28,366 nucleotides of DNA from Gammaproteobacteria bacterium (lineage in GTDB: Bacteria; Pseudomonadota; Gammaproteobacteria; Thiohalorhabdales; Thiohalorhabdaceae): the NCBI GenBank assembly GCA_018609925.1, contig JAHEOG010000004.1:1-28366 (forward strand). The letters are read 5' to 3'. The position numbers and the translations under genes were made by a program. Shown piece after piece: positions 1 to 6,845 of the stretch (its first letter is position 1; each line of letters begins with the position of its first letter). The notes beneath the pieces were generated by a model, which made no database searches, was not told the origin of the DNA, and was given only the letters and a program-made list of their open reading frames with translations.

Positions 1-52
1 GGGGCCCTTTTCCGGAGTAAGAAAGGTACAGTTCGGGAGCCCGGAAACGTAA

Positions 53-75
53 GGGCCCGGATCGGATCCGGGCCC
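53..75 (-). terminator. Candidate terminator hairpin after the copper operon
   Basis: A perfect inverted repeat: arm GGGCCCGGATC at 53-63, one central base, arm GATCCGGGCCC at 65-75. It lies 30 bases beyond the stop of the leftward Met-rich protein gene, where a terminator is expected. The following bases on the minus strand (TTACGTTT) are only weakly U-rich, so intrinsic termination is plausible but not proven. Confidence 0.45.
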
Positions 76-104
76 CTCGGTGGATACCTTGGGACGGGGA
101 CGGA

Positions 105-735
105 CTAGTCGTCGTCCTCGTAATCCCGCACTCCGCCGGGACCCATGCCGCCACGGCCCATACCTTCGCCTCCGCCGCTCATGCCCATCCGGCGCATGTT
201 CTCCATCATATGCCGGTACTGCTCGCGCTGTTGCTCATTAAGGGTCCCTATCATCTCGTTGCGGGCGCGGATCCGCTCCTCGAGCAGGTCCTGATTGTGC
301 TGGGCCATCCGACCGTAGAGCTCGCCCACCTGTTCCGGATCGGGCCGGTCCTTGGCCAGATCCCGGGATAGCTCCCAATGCAGCTTCTGCCTATCAGCGC
401 TGATGTCGGCCCGCTTCCGGGCCAGATCCGGTGGCCTGGGCCATCTTATCGACCTGCTCACGGTCCAGGTCGAGGGCGTGCATGGCCTGCATTCCCATGC
501 CAACACCCATCATTCCCATACCCCCCATCATTCCGCCGCCCATCATGCCCATCCCTTGACCGGATCCCATCATTCCGCCGCCCATCATGCCCATTCCGCC
601 TTTGTCCATCATGTGGGAGCGTTCGCGGTCCCTGTGGTGCCTCTTCCAGTCCTCCCCGGCGACCACCGGAAGGACCAGGGAAACGAGGGCGACACCGCTG
701 ACAACTACCAGGGTCTTCTGCAGCTTCCGATTCAT
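105..735 (-). pseudogene. Frameshifted Met-rich Spy/CpxP-like periplasmic metal-resistance protein
   Basis: Reading leftward from ATG at 735 (AAAGAG upstream), the first frame gives a signal peptide (MNRKLQKTLVVVSGVALV...), a basic His/Arg stretch, then a Met/Gly-rich block of about 40 residues with repeated GGMM and MGMM, then ALDLDREQVDKMAQAT. That frame ends shortly after. The homologous continuation, DLARKRADISADRQKLHWEL through an LTP-like helix (LNEQQREQYRHMMENM), lies in another frame and ends at the TAG at 105. Dropping one G at 428-429 joins them into about 209 residues that read like a Spy/CpxP/ZraP-type helical protein. These families chaperone or bind metal in the periplasm, and the Met-rich block suggests Cu(I) or Ag(I). 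The gene lies 52 bases after the CopB ATPase gene, probably in one operon. The break may be real decay or a sequencing error. Family assignment is from sequence pattern only. Confidence 0.7.
524..594. repeat. 29-bp direct repeat in the Met-rich coding block
   Basis: The 29 bases at 524-552 recur exactly at 566-594, a period of 42 bases (14 codons). On the minus strand each copy encodes a MGMMGGGMM-type segment. This is an in-frame internal duplication of the putative copper-binding region and could expand or contract by slippage. Confidence 0.85.
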
Positions 736-787
736 GGCAAACTCTTTGCGGATTTCGGATTGGGCCGGGGCGGTCCCCCGGCCCGGC

Positions 788-2869
788 TCAGGGGGCTGAA
801 GCCGGCGCCCCCCTGGGCTGGAACCGCTCCAGTAGCTTGGCGTTGATCGCCACAATGACCGTGGAGACCGACATCACCGCCGCCCCCACGGCCGGCGGAA
901 GAAGGAAACCGACCCCGTAGAGCACGCCGGCGGCCAGCGGGATGGCCACGATGTTGTAGCCGGCCGCCCACCACAGGTTCTGGATCATCTTGCGGTAGGT
1001 GGCGGCCGAGAGCTCGGTGACCGCCGCCACGTCCCGGGGATCGGAGTTGACCAGCACGATGTCGGCGGACTCAACCGCCACGTCGGTGCCGGCACCGATG
1101 GCGATGCCGAGGTCCGATTCCACCAGCGCCGGGGCGTCGTTGACGCCGTCGCCCACCATGGCCACCGCCAGGCCACGCTTCTTGACCTCGCGGATCTTTA
1201 CCGCTTTCTGATCCGGCATCACCTGGGCGAAGTAGTCGTCTAGGCCCAGCTCCTCGGCCACGGCCCGGGCCACCTCCCGGGAATCTCCGGTGAGCATCAT
1301 GCACTTGATGCCCATGGCCTTGAGCCGCCCGATGGCCTCGCGCGACTCCTCCCGGACCATGTCGGCCAAGGCGATGGCCCCCACCGCCTCGCCTTCGCTC
1401 ACGACGTGGACCACCGTCTTGCCCTGGCCGGCGAGCTCCTCGGGCCGTTCGCTACCGATGGCCAGCCCCTGGCGCTCCAGGTAGCCGGGGCTCACCACCC
1501 GGACGTCCGCGCCGTCCACCTGGGCCGCCACGCCCTCCCCCGGCAGATTTCGGAAGTCCTTCGGCCGGGGCACCGAGAGCTCACGCTGACGCGCGCCTTC
1601 GGCGATCCCCCGGGCGATGGGGTGCTCCGACTGCCCTTCCAGGGCGGCGGCGAGGGCGAGCACCCGGTCCTCGTCCAGATCGCCCAGGGCCACCACCTCG
1701 CTGACCCCGAATCGGCCCAAGGTCAGGGTGCCCGTCTTGTCGAAGACGATGGCGTCGATGTCCTTGGCCCGCTCGAAGGCGGCGCGGTCGCGGATAAGCA
1801 GCCCGCTGCCGGCGGCCTTGGTGGTGGAGACCGCCACCACCAGCGGCACGGCCAGGCCTAGCGCGTGGGGGCAAGTGATGACCATCACCGTGACCATGCG
1901 CTCCAGGGAGAAGTCGAAGGCGTGGCCGGCGGCGAGCCACGCGGCCAGGGTGATTGCTCCCACCGAAAGGGCGATGTAGGTGAGCCACTGGGCGGCGCGG
2001 CCCGCGAGGTCCTGGGTTCGGGACCGGGACCCCTGGGCCTGGCGCACCAGGTCGATGACCTGGGCGAGGTAGGTGTCGGCCCCGGTCTTGCGGATCTCCA
2101 GGGTCAGCGCACCCTCGCCGTTGATGGAGCCGCCGATGGCCTCGTCCCCGGTTCCCTTGCTCACCGGCCGGGACTCGCCGGTGAGCATGGACTCGTTGAG
2201 ACTGGACTTGCCCTCGACGATCTCCCCGTCGGTGGGCACCTTCTCGCCGGGCTTCACCAGCACCCGGTCGCCCGGGCTGAGCTCGTCGACCGGGACCTCC
2301 TCGGGGTCGCCGGAGGCGGTCAGGCGATGGGCGGTGGCCGGCAGGAGCTTCACCAGCTCCTCCAGGGCCCTCGAGGCCCCCATGACCGAGCGCATCTCGA
2401 TCCAGTGGCCTAGCAGCATGACATCCACCAGGGTGGCCAGCTCCCAGAAGAAGATCCGGCCGGCCAGACCGAAGACCACCGCCGAGGAGTAGACGAAGGC
2501 TACCGAGATGGCGAGGGCAATCAGGGTCATCATACCCGGCCGGCCCTGGCGCAGCTCCGAGCCCAGCCCGGTCAGGAAGGGCCAGCCGCCGTAGAGGTAC
2601 ACCGCCGCCGCCAGGGCGAACAGCAGGTAGCGGTCGCCCGGGAAGGCCAGAACCGCTTCCAGGCCCAGAAAGGCCTGGATCATGGGGGAAATGGCAAGGA
2701 TGGGAACCGTCAGGACCAGGGCGACCCAGAACCGGCGCCGGAAATCGGCGATCATGGCGCTGTGGTCATGGCCCCCGGAGTCGTGCCCTGCATGACCTTG
2801 CCCGGTCGACGAAGGGCTCCCGGCTCCCGACCGGTGCTCTGTAGAGGCCGCCTTGCCGGCTATGCCCAT
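788..2869 (-). CDS. copB: Copper/silver-exporting P-type ATPase, CopB-like (P1B-3)
   Basis: A 693-residue membrane ATPase that should pump copper or silver from cytoplasm to periplasm. Visible motifs: a His-rich N-terminus (HAGHD, GGHDHS, residues 26-37) instead of CxxC heavy-metal domains; actuator LNESMLTGES; the transmembrane metal motif Cys333-Pro334-His335 in TCPHALGLAVP; phosphorylation site DKTGTLT with Asp377; MLTGDS; and hinge GDGVNDAPAL. CPH rather than CPC places it in the P1B-3 subgroup typified by Enterococcus CopB, where Cu and Ag are transported. ATG at 2869 follows GGGAG at a good distance. The Met-rich periplasmic protein gene follows after 52 bases, so the pair looks like one copper-tolerance operon. 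I see no clear CueR- or CsoR-type site upstream. Substrate is inferred from family. Confidence 0.93.
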   Translation of the reverse strand: MGIAGKAASTEHRSGAGSPSSTGQGHAGHDSGGHDHSAMIADFRRRFWVALVLTVPILAISPMIQAFLGLEAVLAFPGDRYLLFALAAAVYLYGGWPFLTGLGSELRQGRPGMMTLIALAISVAFVYSSAVVFGLAGRIFFWELATLVDVMLLGHWIEMRSVMGASRALEELVKLLPATAHRLTASGDPEEVPVDELSPGDRVLVKPGEKVPTDGEIVEGKSSLNESMLTGESRPVSKGTGDEAIGGSINGEGALTLEIRKTGADTYLAQVIDLVRQAQGSRSRTQDLAGRAAQWLTYIALSVGAITLAAWLAAGHAFDFSLERMVTVMVITCPHALGLAVPLVVAVSTTKAAGSGLLIRDRAAFERAKDIDAIVFDKTGTLTLGRFGVSEVVALGDLDEDRVLALAAALEGQSEHPIARGIAEGARQRELSVPRPKDFRNLPGEGVAAQVDGADVRVVSPGYLERQGLAIGSERPEELAGQGKTVVHVVSEGEAVGAIALADMVREESREAIGRLKAMGIKCMMLTGDSREVARAVAEELGLDDYFAQVMPDQKAVKIREVKKRGLAVAMVGDGVNDAPALVESDLGIAIGAGTDVAVESADIVLVNSDPRDVAAVTELSAATYRKMIQNLWWAAGYNIVAIPLAAGVLYGVGFLLPPAVGAAVMSVSTVIVAINAKLLERFQPRGAPASAP

Positions 2870-2985
2870 AGGTGCTCCCGCTTAGGGGGCCATGTGGGAT
2901 GGGACCCGCCGAGCGCCTCCCGCTTCGACCAGCCCGGCTTCCCTGCGGACCGTCAGCCCCGGAAAGGTTCGGCCCGGGAACAACC

Positions 2986-3420
2986 TCAGGGCGAAGCCGG
3001 CACCTCCAGGGCCTGTAGCAGCGCCTTCCGATTCTGGACCAGATCCGCTAGCGTATAGCGGTCGAGGACTTCCAGGAAGGCGTCCCGGGCCTGGCCCAGG
3101 GCGCCCCGCAACCGGCAGGGCTCGCGGATGGGGCAGCCCTTGCCTACGCAGTCGATGATCTCGAGGTGCTCCTCGGTGGCACGCACGACCTGGCCCACCC
3201 CGATCTCCTCGGGAACCCGGGCCAAGCGGACACCGCCGCCCTTTCCCCGAACGGTTTGCAGGTAGCCACGGTGGCCCAGCTCGTTGACCACCTTCACCAG
3301 GTGGTTGCGCGAGATGTCGTAGGCATTGGCCATCTCAGCGATGGTGACCAGCCGGTCCCCGTGGGTGCCCGCGTACATGAGCACGCGCAGGGCGTAATCG
3401 GTATGCCGCGTGAGATGCAT
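2986..3420 (-). CDS. nsrR: Rrf2-family nitric oxide-sensing repressor NsrR
   Basis: A 144-residue Rrf2 regulator with an N-terminal winged helix (MHLTRHTDYALRVLMY, SRNHLVKVVNELGHRGY, VRGKGGGVRLA). The cysteines Cys91, Cys96 and Cys102 in IDCVGKGCPIREPC sit at the positions that hold the Fe-S cluster in E. coli NsrR, and the C-terminal YTLADLV also matches. NsrR represses NO-stress genes until NO damages its cluster. The gene is divergent from the NO reductase-like unit, and an NsrR-type site lies on the facing promoter. IscR, the closest alternative, has different Cys spacing and is usually beside iscS. Start at ATG 3420 follows GGAG at about 8 bases. Confidence 0.88.
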   Translation of the reverse strand: MHLTRHTDYALRVLMYAGTHGDRLVTIAEMANAYDISRNHLVKVVNELGHRGYLQTVRGKGGGVRLARVPEEIGVGQVVRATEEHLEIIDCVGKGCPIREPCRLRGALGQARDAFLEVLDRYTLADLVQNRKALLQALEVPASP

Positions 3421-3443
3421 GGGCTTTCTCCGGGTAGAGACCC

Positions 3444-3472
3444 ATTGTATAGCCGGAGGTCGGGGCCACCAA
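3444..3472 (-). promoter_or_regulatory. Predicted sigma-70 promoter of nsrR
   Basis: On the minus strand, -35 TTGGTG (3472-3467) and -10 TACAAT (3449-3444) are separated by exactly 17 bases. Transcription would start near 3437, about 17 bases before the nsrR ATG. Five of six -10 bases and four of six -35 bases match consensus. Confidence 0.55.
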
Positions 3473-3489
3473 CGAAGCCCTCCAGGGGG

Positions 3490-3518
3490 TTGCCAAAGGC
3501 GGAAGCTCGGGCTATTTT
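3490..3518 (+). promoter_or_regulatory. Predicted sigma-70 promoter of the norSY-like operon
   Basis: -35 TTGCCA (3490-3495, five of six consensus bases), a 17-base spacer, and -10 TATTTT (3513-3518). The predicted start near 3525 falls inside the NsrR-type palindrome that begins two bases downstream of the -10 element, an arrangement suited to repression. Confidence 0.55.
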
Positions 3519-3519
3519 T

Positions 3520-3542
3520 AAGATGTATTTATTTTACAACTT
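3520..3542. promoter_or_regulatory. NsrR-type operator, 11-1-11 imperfect palindrome
   Basis: Half-sites AAGATGTATTT (3520-3530) and TTTTACAACTT (3532-3542) flank one central A. The second half reads AAGTTGTAAAA on the other strand, so 7 of 11 positions are symmetric, with AAG.TGTA on both sides. The established E. coli NsrR site has the same 11-1-11 layout with AAGATGCATTT half-sites. It is an AT-rich island in GC-rich DNA, sits over the predicted start of the operon, and the nsrR gene itself is adjacent. Binding is inferred, not shown. Confidence 0.72.
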
Positions 3543-3554
3543 TTGGAGCCCCGC

Positions 3555-4091
3555 ATGTACCAGGAAATCGCCTGGCAGGCTTCGCTGCTCGGGGTGGCCC
3601 TGATCGCCGCGGTCTTCCTCTACGTCGGCCTCCGCGCAGGCAACCCGGCCGATTTCGGTCCCATCAAGCGCCGCCTGTACGCCGTACGCACCTACTGGTT
3701 CGCCTTCCTGGTGGCGTTGGGCGCATGGCTCTCGGTGGAGACCCTCGCCGACCTGCCCTACTCCACGACTCATGGGGAGGCCGCCAGGCCCGCCGAGATC
3801 ACAACGGAGGTCACCGGGCATCAGTGGTACTGGGAGATGGATCGCACCGCCTTCCCGGCCGGTACGGAGGTGGCCTTCGAGGTGACCTCGGCCGACGTCA
3901 ATCACGGCTTCGCCATCTACAACGACGATGACCGGGTGGTCGCCCAGACCCAGGCCATGCCCGACTACACCAACGTCCTGCGCCACACCTTCCGCGAGCC
4001 CGGGACCTATCGGGTCCTGTGCCTGGAATACTGCGGTCTGGCCCACCACAAGATGACCCAAGAGATCACGGTCACCGCCCCCGACCGGTAA
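3555..4091 (+). CDS. norS: CuA-type subunit II of an sNOR-like heme-copper reductase
   Basis: A 178-residue protein with two N-terminal membrane helices (about 8-25 and 46-62) and a periplasmic cupredoxin domain. CuA ligands are all visible: His117 (DVNHGF), then Cys156, Cys160, His164 and Met167 in CLEYCGLAHHKM. The aromatic GHQWYWEM patch (88-95) is the usual electron-entry site of oxidase subunit II. The ATG at 3555 is preferred over a TTG at 3543 because GGAG at 3545-3548 sits 6 bases before it. It is the first gene of a tight unit with subunit I, a Sco protein and a small membrane protein, the order of norSY-senC-orf1 in ammonia-oxidising bacteria. On its own it could equally serve a B-type oxygen reductase; the NO role rests on operon order, partner subunit and NsrR context. 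Confidence 0.8.
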   Translation: MYQEIAWQASLLGVALIAAVFLYVGLRAGNPADFGPIKRRLYAVRTYWFAFLVALGAWLSVETLADLPYSTTHGEAARPAEITTEVTGHQWYWEMDRTAFPAGTEVAFEVTSADVNHGFAIYNDDDRVVAQTQAMPDYTNVLRHTFREPGTYRVLCLEYCGLAHHKMTQEITVTAPDR

Positions 4092-4110
4092 GCCACGGAG
4101 GTTCGCACCC

Positions 4111-5580
4111 ATGAGCCAGCCCGATCCCTACCAGCCCGACCCGGGCATTGGCCGATCCGAGCGAGGGGTGGTCCTCGCCTACATGGCCACCTCCGGCGCG
4201 GTCTTGCTGTTGATGATGGTCCTTGGCCTGATCATGCGCCTGGATCAAGGCGAGCTGCTCGGCATGGCCCCGGACTGGTTCTACCGCGTCCTGACCCTGC
4301 ACGGCACCGGCATGGTGGGCATCGCCGGGCTCGCCGGCGCCGGGATCATGTGGTATTTCCTGCGCCAGTACGTCGGTCTGTCTCTGGCGGTTGCCTGGGC
4401 CAACCTCGCCCTGTTCCTGGCCGGAGTGATCCTGATCATCACAGGGATCGCCCTGGGAGGCTACGCCGGGGCCTGGACCTTCCTCTACCCGCTGCCCGCC
4501 AACCCCATGGGCATGTGGGACACCGGCGGCGCCGCCAGCTTCCTGGTGGGCCTGCTCATCATCGGGGTGGGCTTTTTGCTCCTGCACCTGGACTGCGCGC
4601 GGGCGATCATCGCCCGTTACGGGAGCCTGGGCCGCGCGCTGGGCTGGCCCCAGCTCTTCGGCCGCAATGACGGAAAGGCCCCCGACGCCGCCGTGGTGGC
4701 CAGCACCATGGTGCTCATCGTCAACACCCTGGGACTGGTCTCGGGCGCGGCGATCGTGGTGATGAGCCTGATCAACCTCTACTTCCCGGCCTTCCAGGTG
4801 GATCCCCTGCTGGCGAAGAACCTCATCTACTTCTTCGGGCACGTGTTCATCAACGCCACCATCTACATGGCGGTGATCGCTGTCTACCACCTGCTGCCGC
4901 GCTACACCGGCCGGCCTTGGCCCTCGAGCAACAAGGCGTTTTTGGGTGCCTGGACCGCCTCCACGGTGATGGTAATCATCGTCTACCCCCACCACTTGCT
5001 GATGGACTTCGTCCAGCCCCAGTGGATGCTGGTAATGGGTCAGATCATCTCCTACACCAGCGGACTCCCGGTCCTGGCGGTCACCGCCTACGGCGCCATC
5101 GTCAACCTGCACCGGGCCCCTATCCGCTGGGATCTGGCCTCGGCCCTGCTGGTCCTGTCCGCCTTTGGCTGGGCCGCCGGCATCATCCCGGCCATGGTCG
5201 ACGCCACCATCGTGGTCAACCAGGTCATGCACAACACCCTCTGGGTCCCCGGCCACTTCCACTTCTACCTTCTGCTGGGGACCATCGCCATGGCCCTGGG
5301 CTTCATGGCCTGGATGGTCCGCACCTACGGCGGTGCCCGGGAGTCGGGTCTTGATCAGCTGTCCTTCTGGGTCTACGCCGTCGGCGGTGTTGGATTTGTG
5401 GGCATGTTCCTGATCGGGGGGAGGGAAGGCACGCCGCGGCGCTTCGCCGAGCACCTGTCCGGGTGGATTCCCTACGACCGCTGGGCCAGCCTGTTCGCGG
5501 CGCTGGTGATCGCGGCCACCGCCGTGTTCGTGGTGCGCTTCTTCGCCGGCCTGCGCCGGGCCGCCCTCACCGAGGCGTAA
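4111..5580 (+). CDS. norY: Heme-copper subunit I, probable nitric oxide reductase of the sNOR type
   Basis: A 489-residue polytopic protein with about 12 helices. Heme-copper ligands: His64 (LHGTGM) and His384 for the low-spin heme, His382 (VPGHFH) for the active-site heme, and His244 (FFGHVF), His294 and His295 (YPHH) for CuB. The HNTLWVPGHFH segment resembles B-family (ba3-like) enzymes. In oxygen reductases the CuB histidine is followed four residues on by the cross-linked tyrosine (HPxVY); here that position is Asn248 (GHVFIN). Loss of that tyrosine argues against a normal oxygen reductase and fits NO reductases of this superfamily. GGAGG lies 8 bases before ATG 4111, and the gene ends on TAATG shared with the next gene. 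Function as NO reductase is inferred; chemistry and proton pumping cannot be read from sequence. Confidence 0.8.
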   Translation: MSQPDPYQPDPGIGRSERGVVLAYMATSGAVLLLMMVLGLIMRLDQGELLGMAPDWFYRVLTLHGTGMVGIAGLAGAGIMWYFLRQYVGLSLAVAWANLALFLAGVILIITGIALGGYAGAWTFLYPLPANPMGMWDTGGAASFLVGLLIIGVGFLLLHLDCARAIIARYGSLGRALGWPQLFGRNDGKAPDAAVVASTMVLIVNTLGLVSGAAIVVMSLINLYFPAFQVDPLLAKNLIYFFGHVFINATIYMAVIAVYHLLPRYTGRPWPSSNKAFLGAWTASTVMVIIVYPHHLLMDFVQPQWMLVMGQIISYTSGLPVLAVTAYGAIVNLHRAPIRWDLASALLVLSAFGWAAGIIPAMVDATIVVNQVMHNTLWVPGHFHFYLLLGTIAMALGFMAWMVRTYGGARESGLDQLSFWVYAVGGVGFVGMFLIGGREGTPRRFAEHLSGWIPYDRWASLFAALVIAATAVFVVRFFAGLRRAALTEA

Positions 5581-6173
5581 TGCGGACCCTGATCCCCGCC
5601 CTCGTCGTCGCCGCCTTGGGGATAGGGGCGCTGGCCTGGGCCACCTACGGGGGGCAAGCGCTTACCGCGGAAGAGGCCCGTCGGATAGCGGTGGCCAAGC
5701 ACCCCCGTCCGGTCCCGGACTTTCCCCTGCAGACCCAGGATGGGACACGGACCCGCTTCACGGCCCTGGAGGACCGCCTGGTCGTCGCCACCTTCATCTA
5801 CACCCGCTGCCGGACCATGTGCCCTCTTCTGGGGATGCGCATGGCCCGCATCCGTGAGGCCCTGCCAAAGGGTACCTTGGGGGAGGAGGTGCGGCTGCTA
5901 AGCCTTAGCTTCGATCCCGAGCGGGACCACCCGGCCCAGCTGCGAGACTACGGCCGGCGCTACGGGGCGAAGCCCGCGAACTGGTGGGTGGCGCGGCCCC
6001 TGGAGGGCCTGGAGGAGGTGCTGGACACCTTCGGGGTGGTGGTCATCCCAACCCGGCGGGAATTCCGCCACAACGGGGCCTTCTACCTGATCGACCGGCG
6101 CGGCCGCCTGGCAGGGATCTACGACAAGCAGTACCCCGAGCGGGTGGTCGCAGCGGTCCGAGCCCGCCTTTGA
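5580..6173 (+). CDS. senC: SenC/Sco1-family copper chaperone
   Basis: A 197-residue thioredoxin-fold protein with one N-terminal anchor or signal (residues 1-24). The copper site Cys77-x-x-x-Cys81 in TRCRTMCPLL and His164 in EFRHNG match Sco proteins, which load or reduce the CuA centre. ATG overlaps the stop of subunit I (TAATG), so the two are translationally coupled. In this operon its client is almost certainly the CuA subunit encoded at 3555. A longer in-frame reading from 5463 is possible but has no SD and overlaps norY, so it is rejected. Confidence 0.9.
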   Translation: MRTLIPALVVAALGIGALAWATYGGQALTAEEARRIAVAKHPRPVPDFPLQTQDGTRTRFTALEDRLVVATFIYTRCRTMCPLLGMRMARIREALPKGTLGEEVRLLSLSFDPERDHPAQLRDYGRRYGAKPANWWVARPLEGLEEVLDTFGVVVIPTRREFRHNGAFYLIDRRGRLAGIYDKQYPERVVAAVRARL

Positions 6174-6766
6174 AGCCCCGAGCCGGCTGGCTAGTGGCGG
6201 GGCTGGGGGGCTGGGGCCTCCTGGCCCTGCCTCCGGCCCGGGCCGTGCTCGAGGCCAGCCTGCCCGGCCACATGGTGGGGCAGATCGGGCTTCTGGTGGC
6301 GGCCGGCTGGTTATTGGGCCGGAGCTGGGGACCGGTGACCCCCGGCGAGCTGGGGGGCTGGAACCGTTACGGCGCCACCGGTCTGGTGGTGGCGATCTTC
6401 ACGCTGGCCTTCTGGATTCTGCCCCTGAGCCTGGACACCGCGCTACAGGATCCGGCGTGGGAAACGGCCAAATTCCTGGCGGTGCCCCTGCTGGCCGGGC
6501 TGCCCCTCTGCCGGAGCTGGTCCCGTCTCCCGGGCCTGGCCCGGGCCCTGCTGTGGGCCCATCTGATCCCCATGCTGGCGGTCATGGGCTGGATCTATCA
6601 CGAGGCCCCCGTGCGGCTGTGCAATGCCTACCTGCTGGACCAGCAGGCATTGCTCGCGTGGACCCTCTGGGGGATCGCAGCAGCGATCACCGCCTTCTGG
6701 ACGATCCGGGCCTTCCTCGGCCAGGCCCCACTACGGAAAACCATTTACCTTGGGGAGCGTCCCTAA
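6170..6766 (+). CDS. Small integral membrane protein, fourth gene of the norSY-like unit (orf1)
   Basis: A 198-residue hydrophobic protein with about five or six membrane helices (around 8-24, 38-55, 66-88, 102-116, 122-143 and 158-180). The start is taken as TTG at 6170, overlapping the TGA of senC (TTGA), which gives MKPRAGWLVAG; the spacing implies translational coupling. I recognise no catalytic motif. Its position matches the uncharacterised orf1 that follows norSY-senC in ammonia oxidisers, where it may help assemble or stabilise the reductase. The link is by position and membrane character only. Confidence 0.7.
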   Translation: MKPRAGWLVAGLGGWGLLALPPARAVLEASLPGHMVGQIGLLVAAGWLLGRSWGPVTPGELGGWNRYGATGLVVAIFTLAFWILPLSLDTALQDPAWETAKFLAVPLLAGLPLCRSWSRLPGLARALLWAHLIPMLAVMGWIYHEAPVRLCNAYLLDQQALLAWTLWGIAAAITAFWTIRAFLGQAPLRKTIYLGERP

Positions 6767-6796
6767 GGCCTTTCCTGGATCGATTCGGGTGGATCC

Positions 6797-6817
6797 TCCG
6801 GTCTCGCCGAGAGCGGA
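6797..6817. terminator. Weak hairpin between norSY-like unit and hisC
   Basis: Arms TCCGGTCTC (6797-6805) and GAGAGCGGA (6809-6817) pair with one G-G mismatch around a GCC loop. It lies between two convergent genes (stops at 6766 and 6846). There is no U-tract on either strand, so it is only a possible transcription end. Confidence 0.3.
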
Positions 6818-6845
6818 CGCGCCGGATCAGGAATCCGCATGCCTT

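Noticed and set aside
53..75. Restriction-type or recombination palindrome at the left edge
   Set aside because: Position right after the copper operon and the 11-bp arms fit a transcription end better; there is no second copy in the window.
524..594. CRISPR-like array from repeated CATCATTCC text
   Set aside because: Only two copies, no unique spacers, and the repeat lies in a coding frame for Met/Gly residues.
736..855. N-terminal extension of the Met-rich protein from 855
   Set aside because: It would overlap the end of copB and put 40 Pro/Arg-rich residues before a clear signal peptide.
2870..2985. Possible CueR or CsoR site upstream of copB
   Set aside because: I looked for MerR-type spaced dyads and CsoR-type G-tract palindromes and found only a poor CTG...CAG match.
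3543..3554. Earlier TTG start for the CuA subunit
   Set aside because: The TTG overlaps the SD (GGAG 3545-3548), which correctly serves the ATG at 3555.
4072..5454. Long open frame of 460 codons on the minus strand opposite subunit I
   Set aside because: It is a mirror frame of a GC-rich membrane gene; composition is Gly/His/Asp-rich with no recognisable domain, and the plus strand has a complete conserved protein.
3555..5580. Ordinary aa3 or ba3 cytochrome c oxidase
   Set aside because: The cross-link tyrosine is absent, there is no subunit III, and the operon order and NsrR context match norSY. It remains the main alternative if the tree disagrees.
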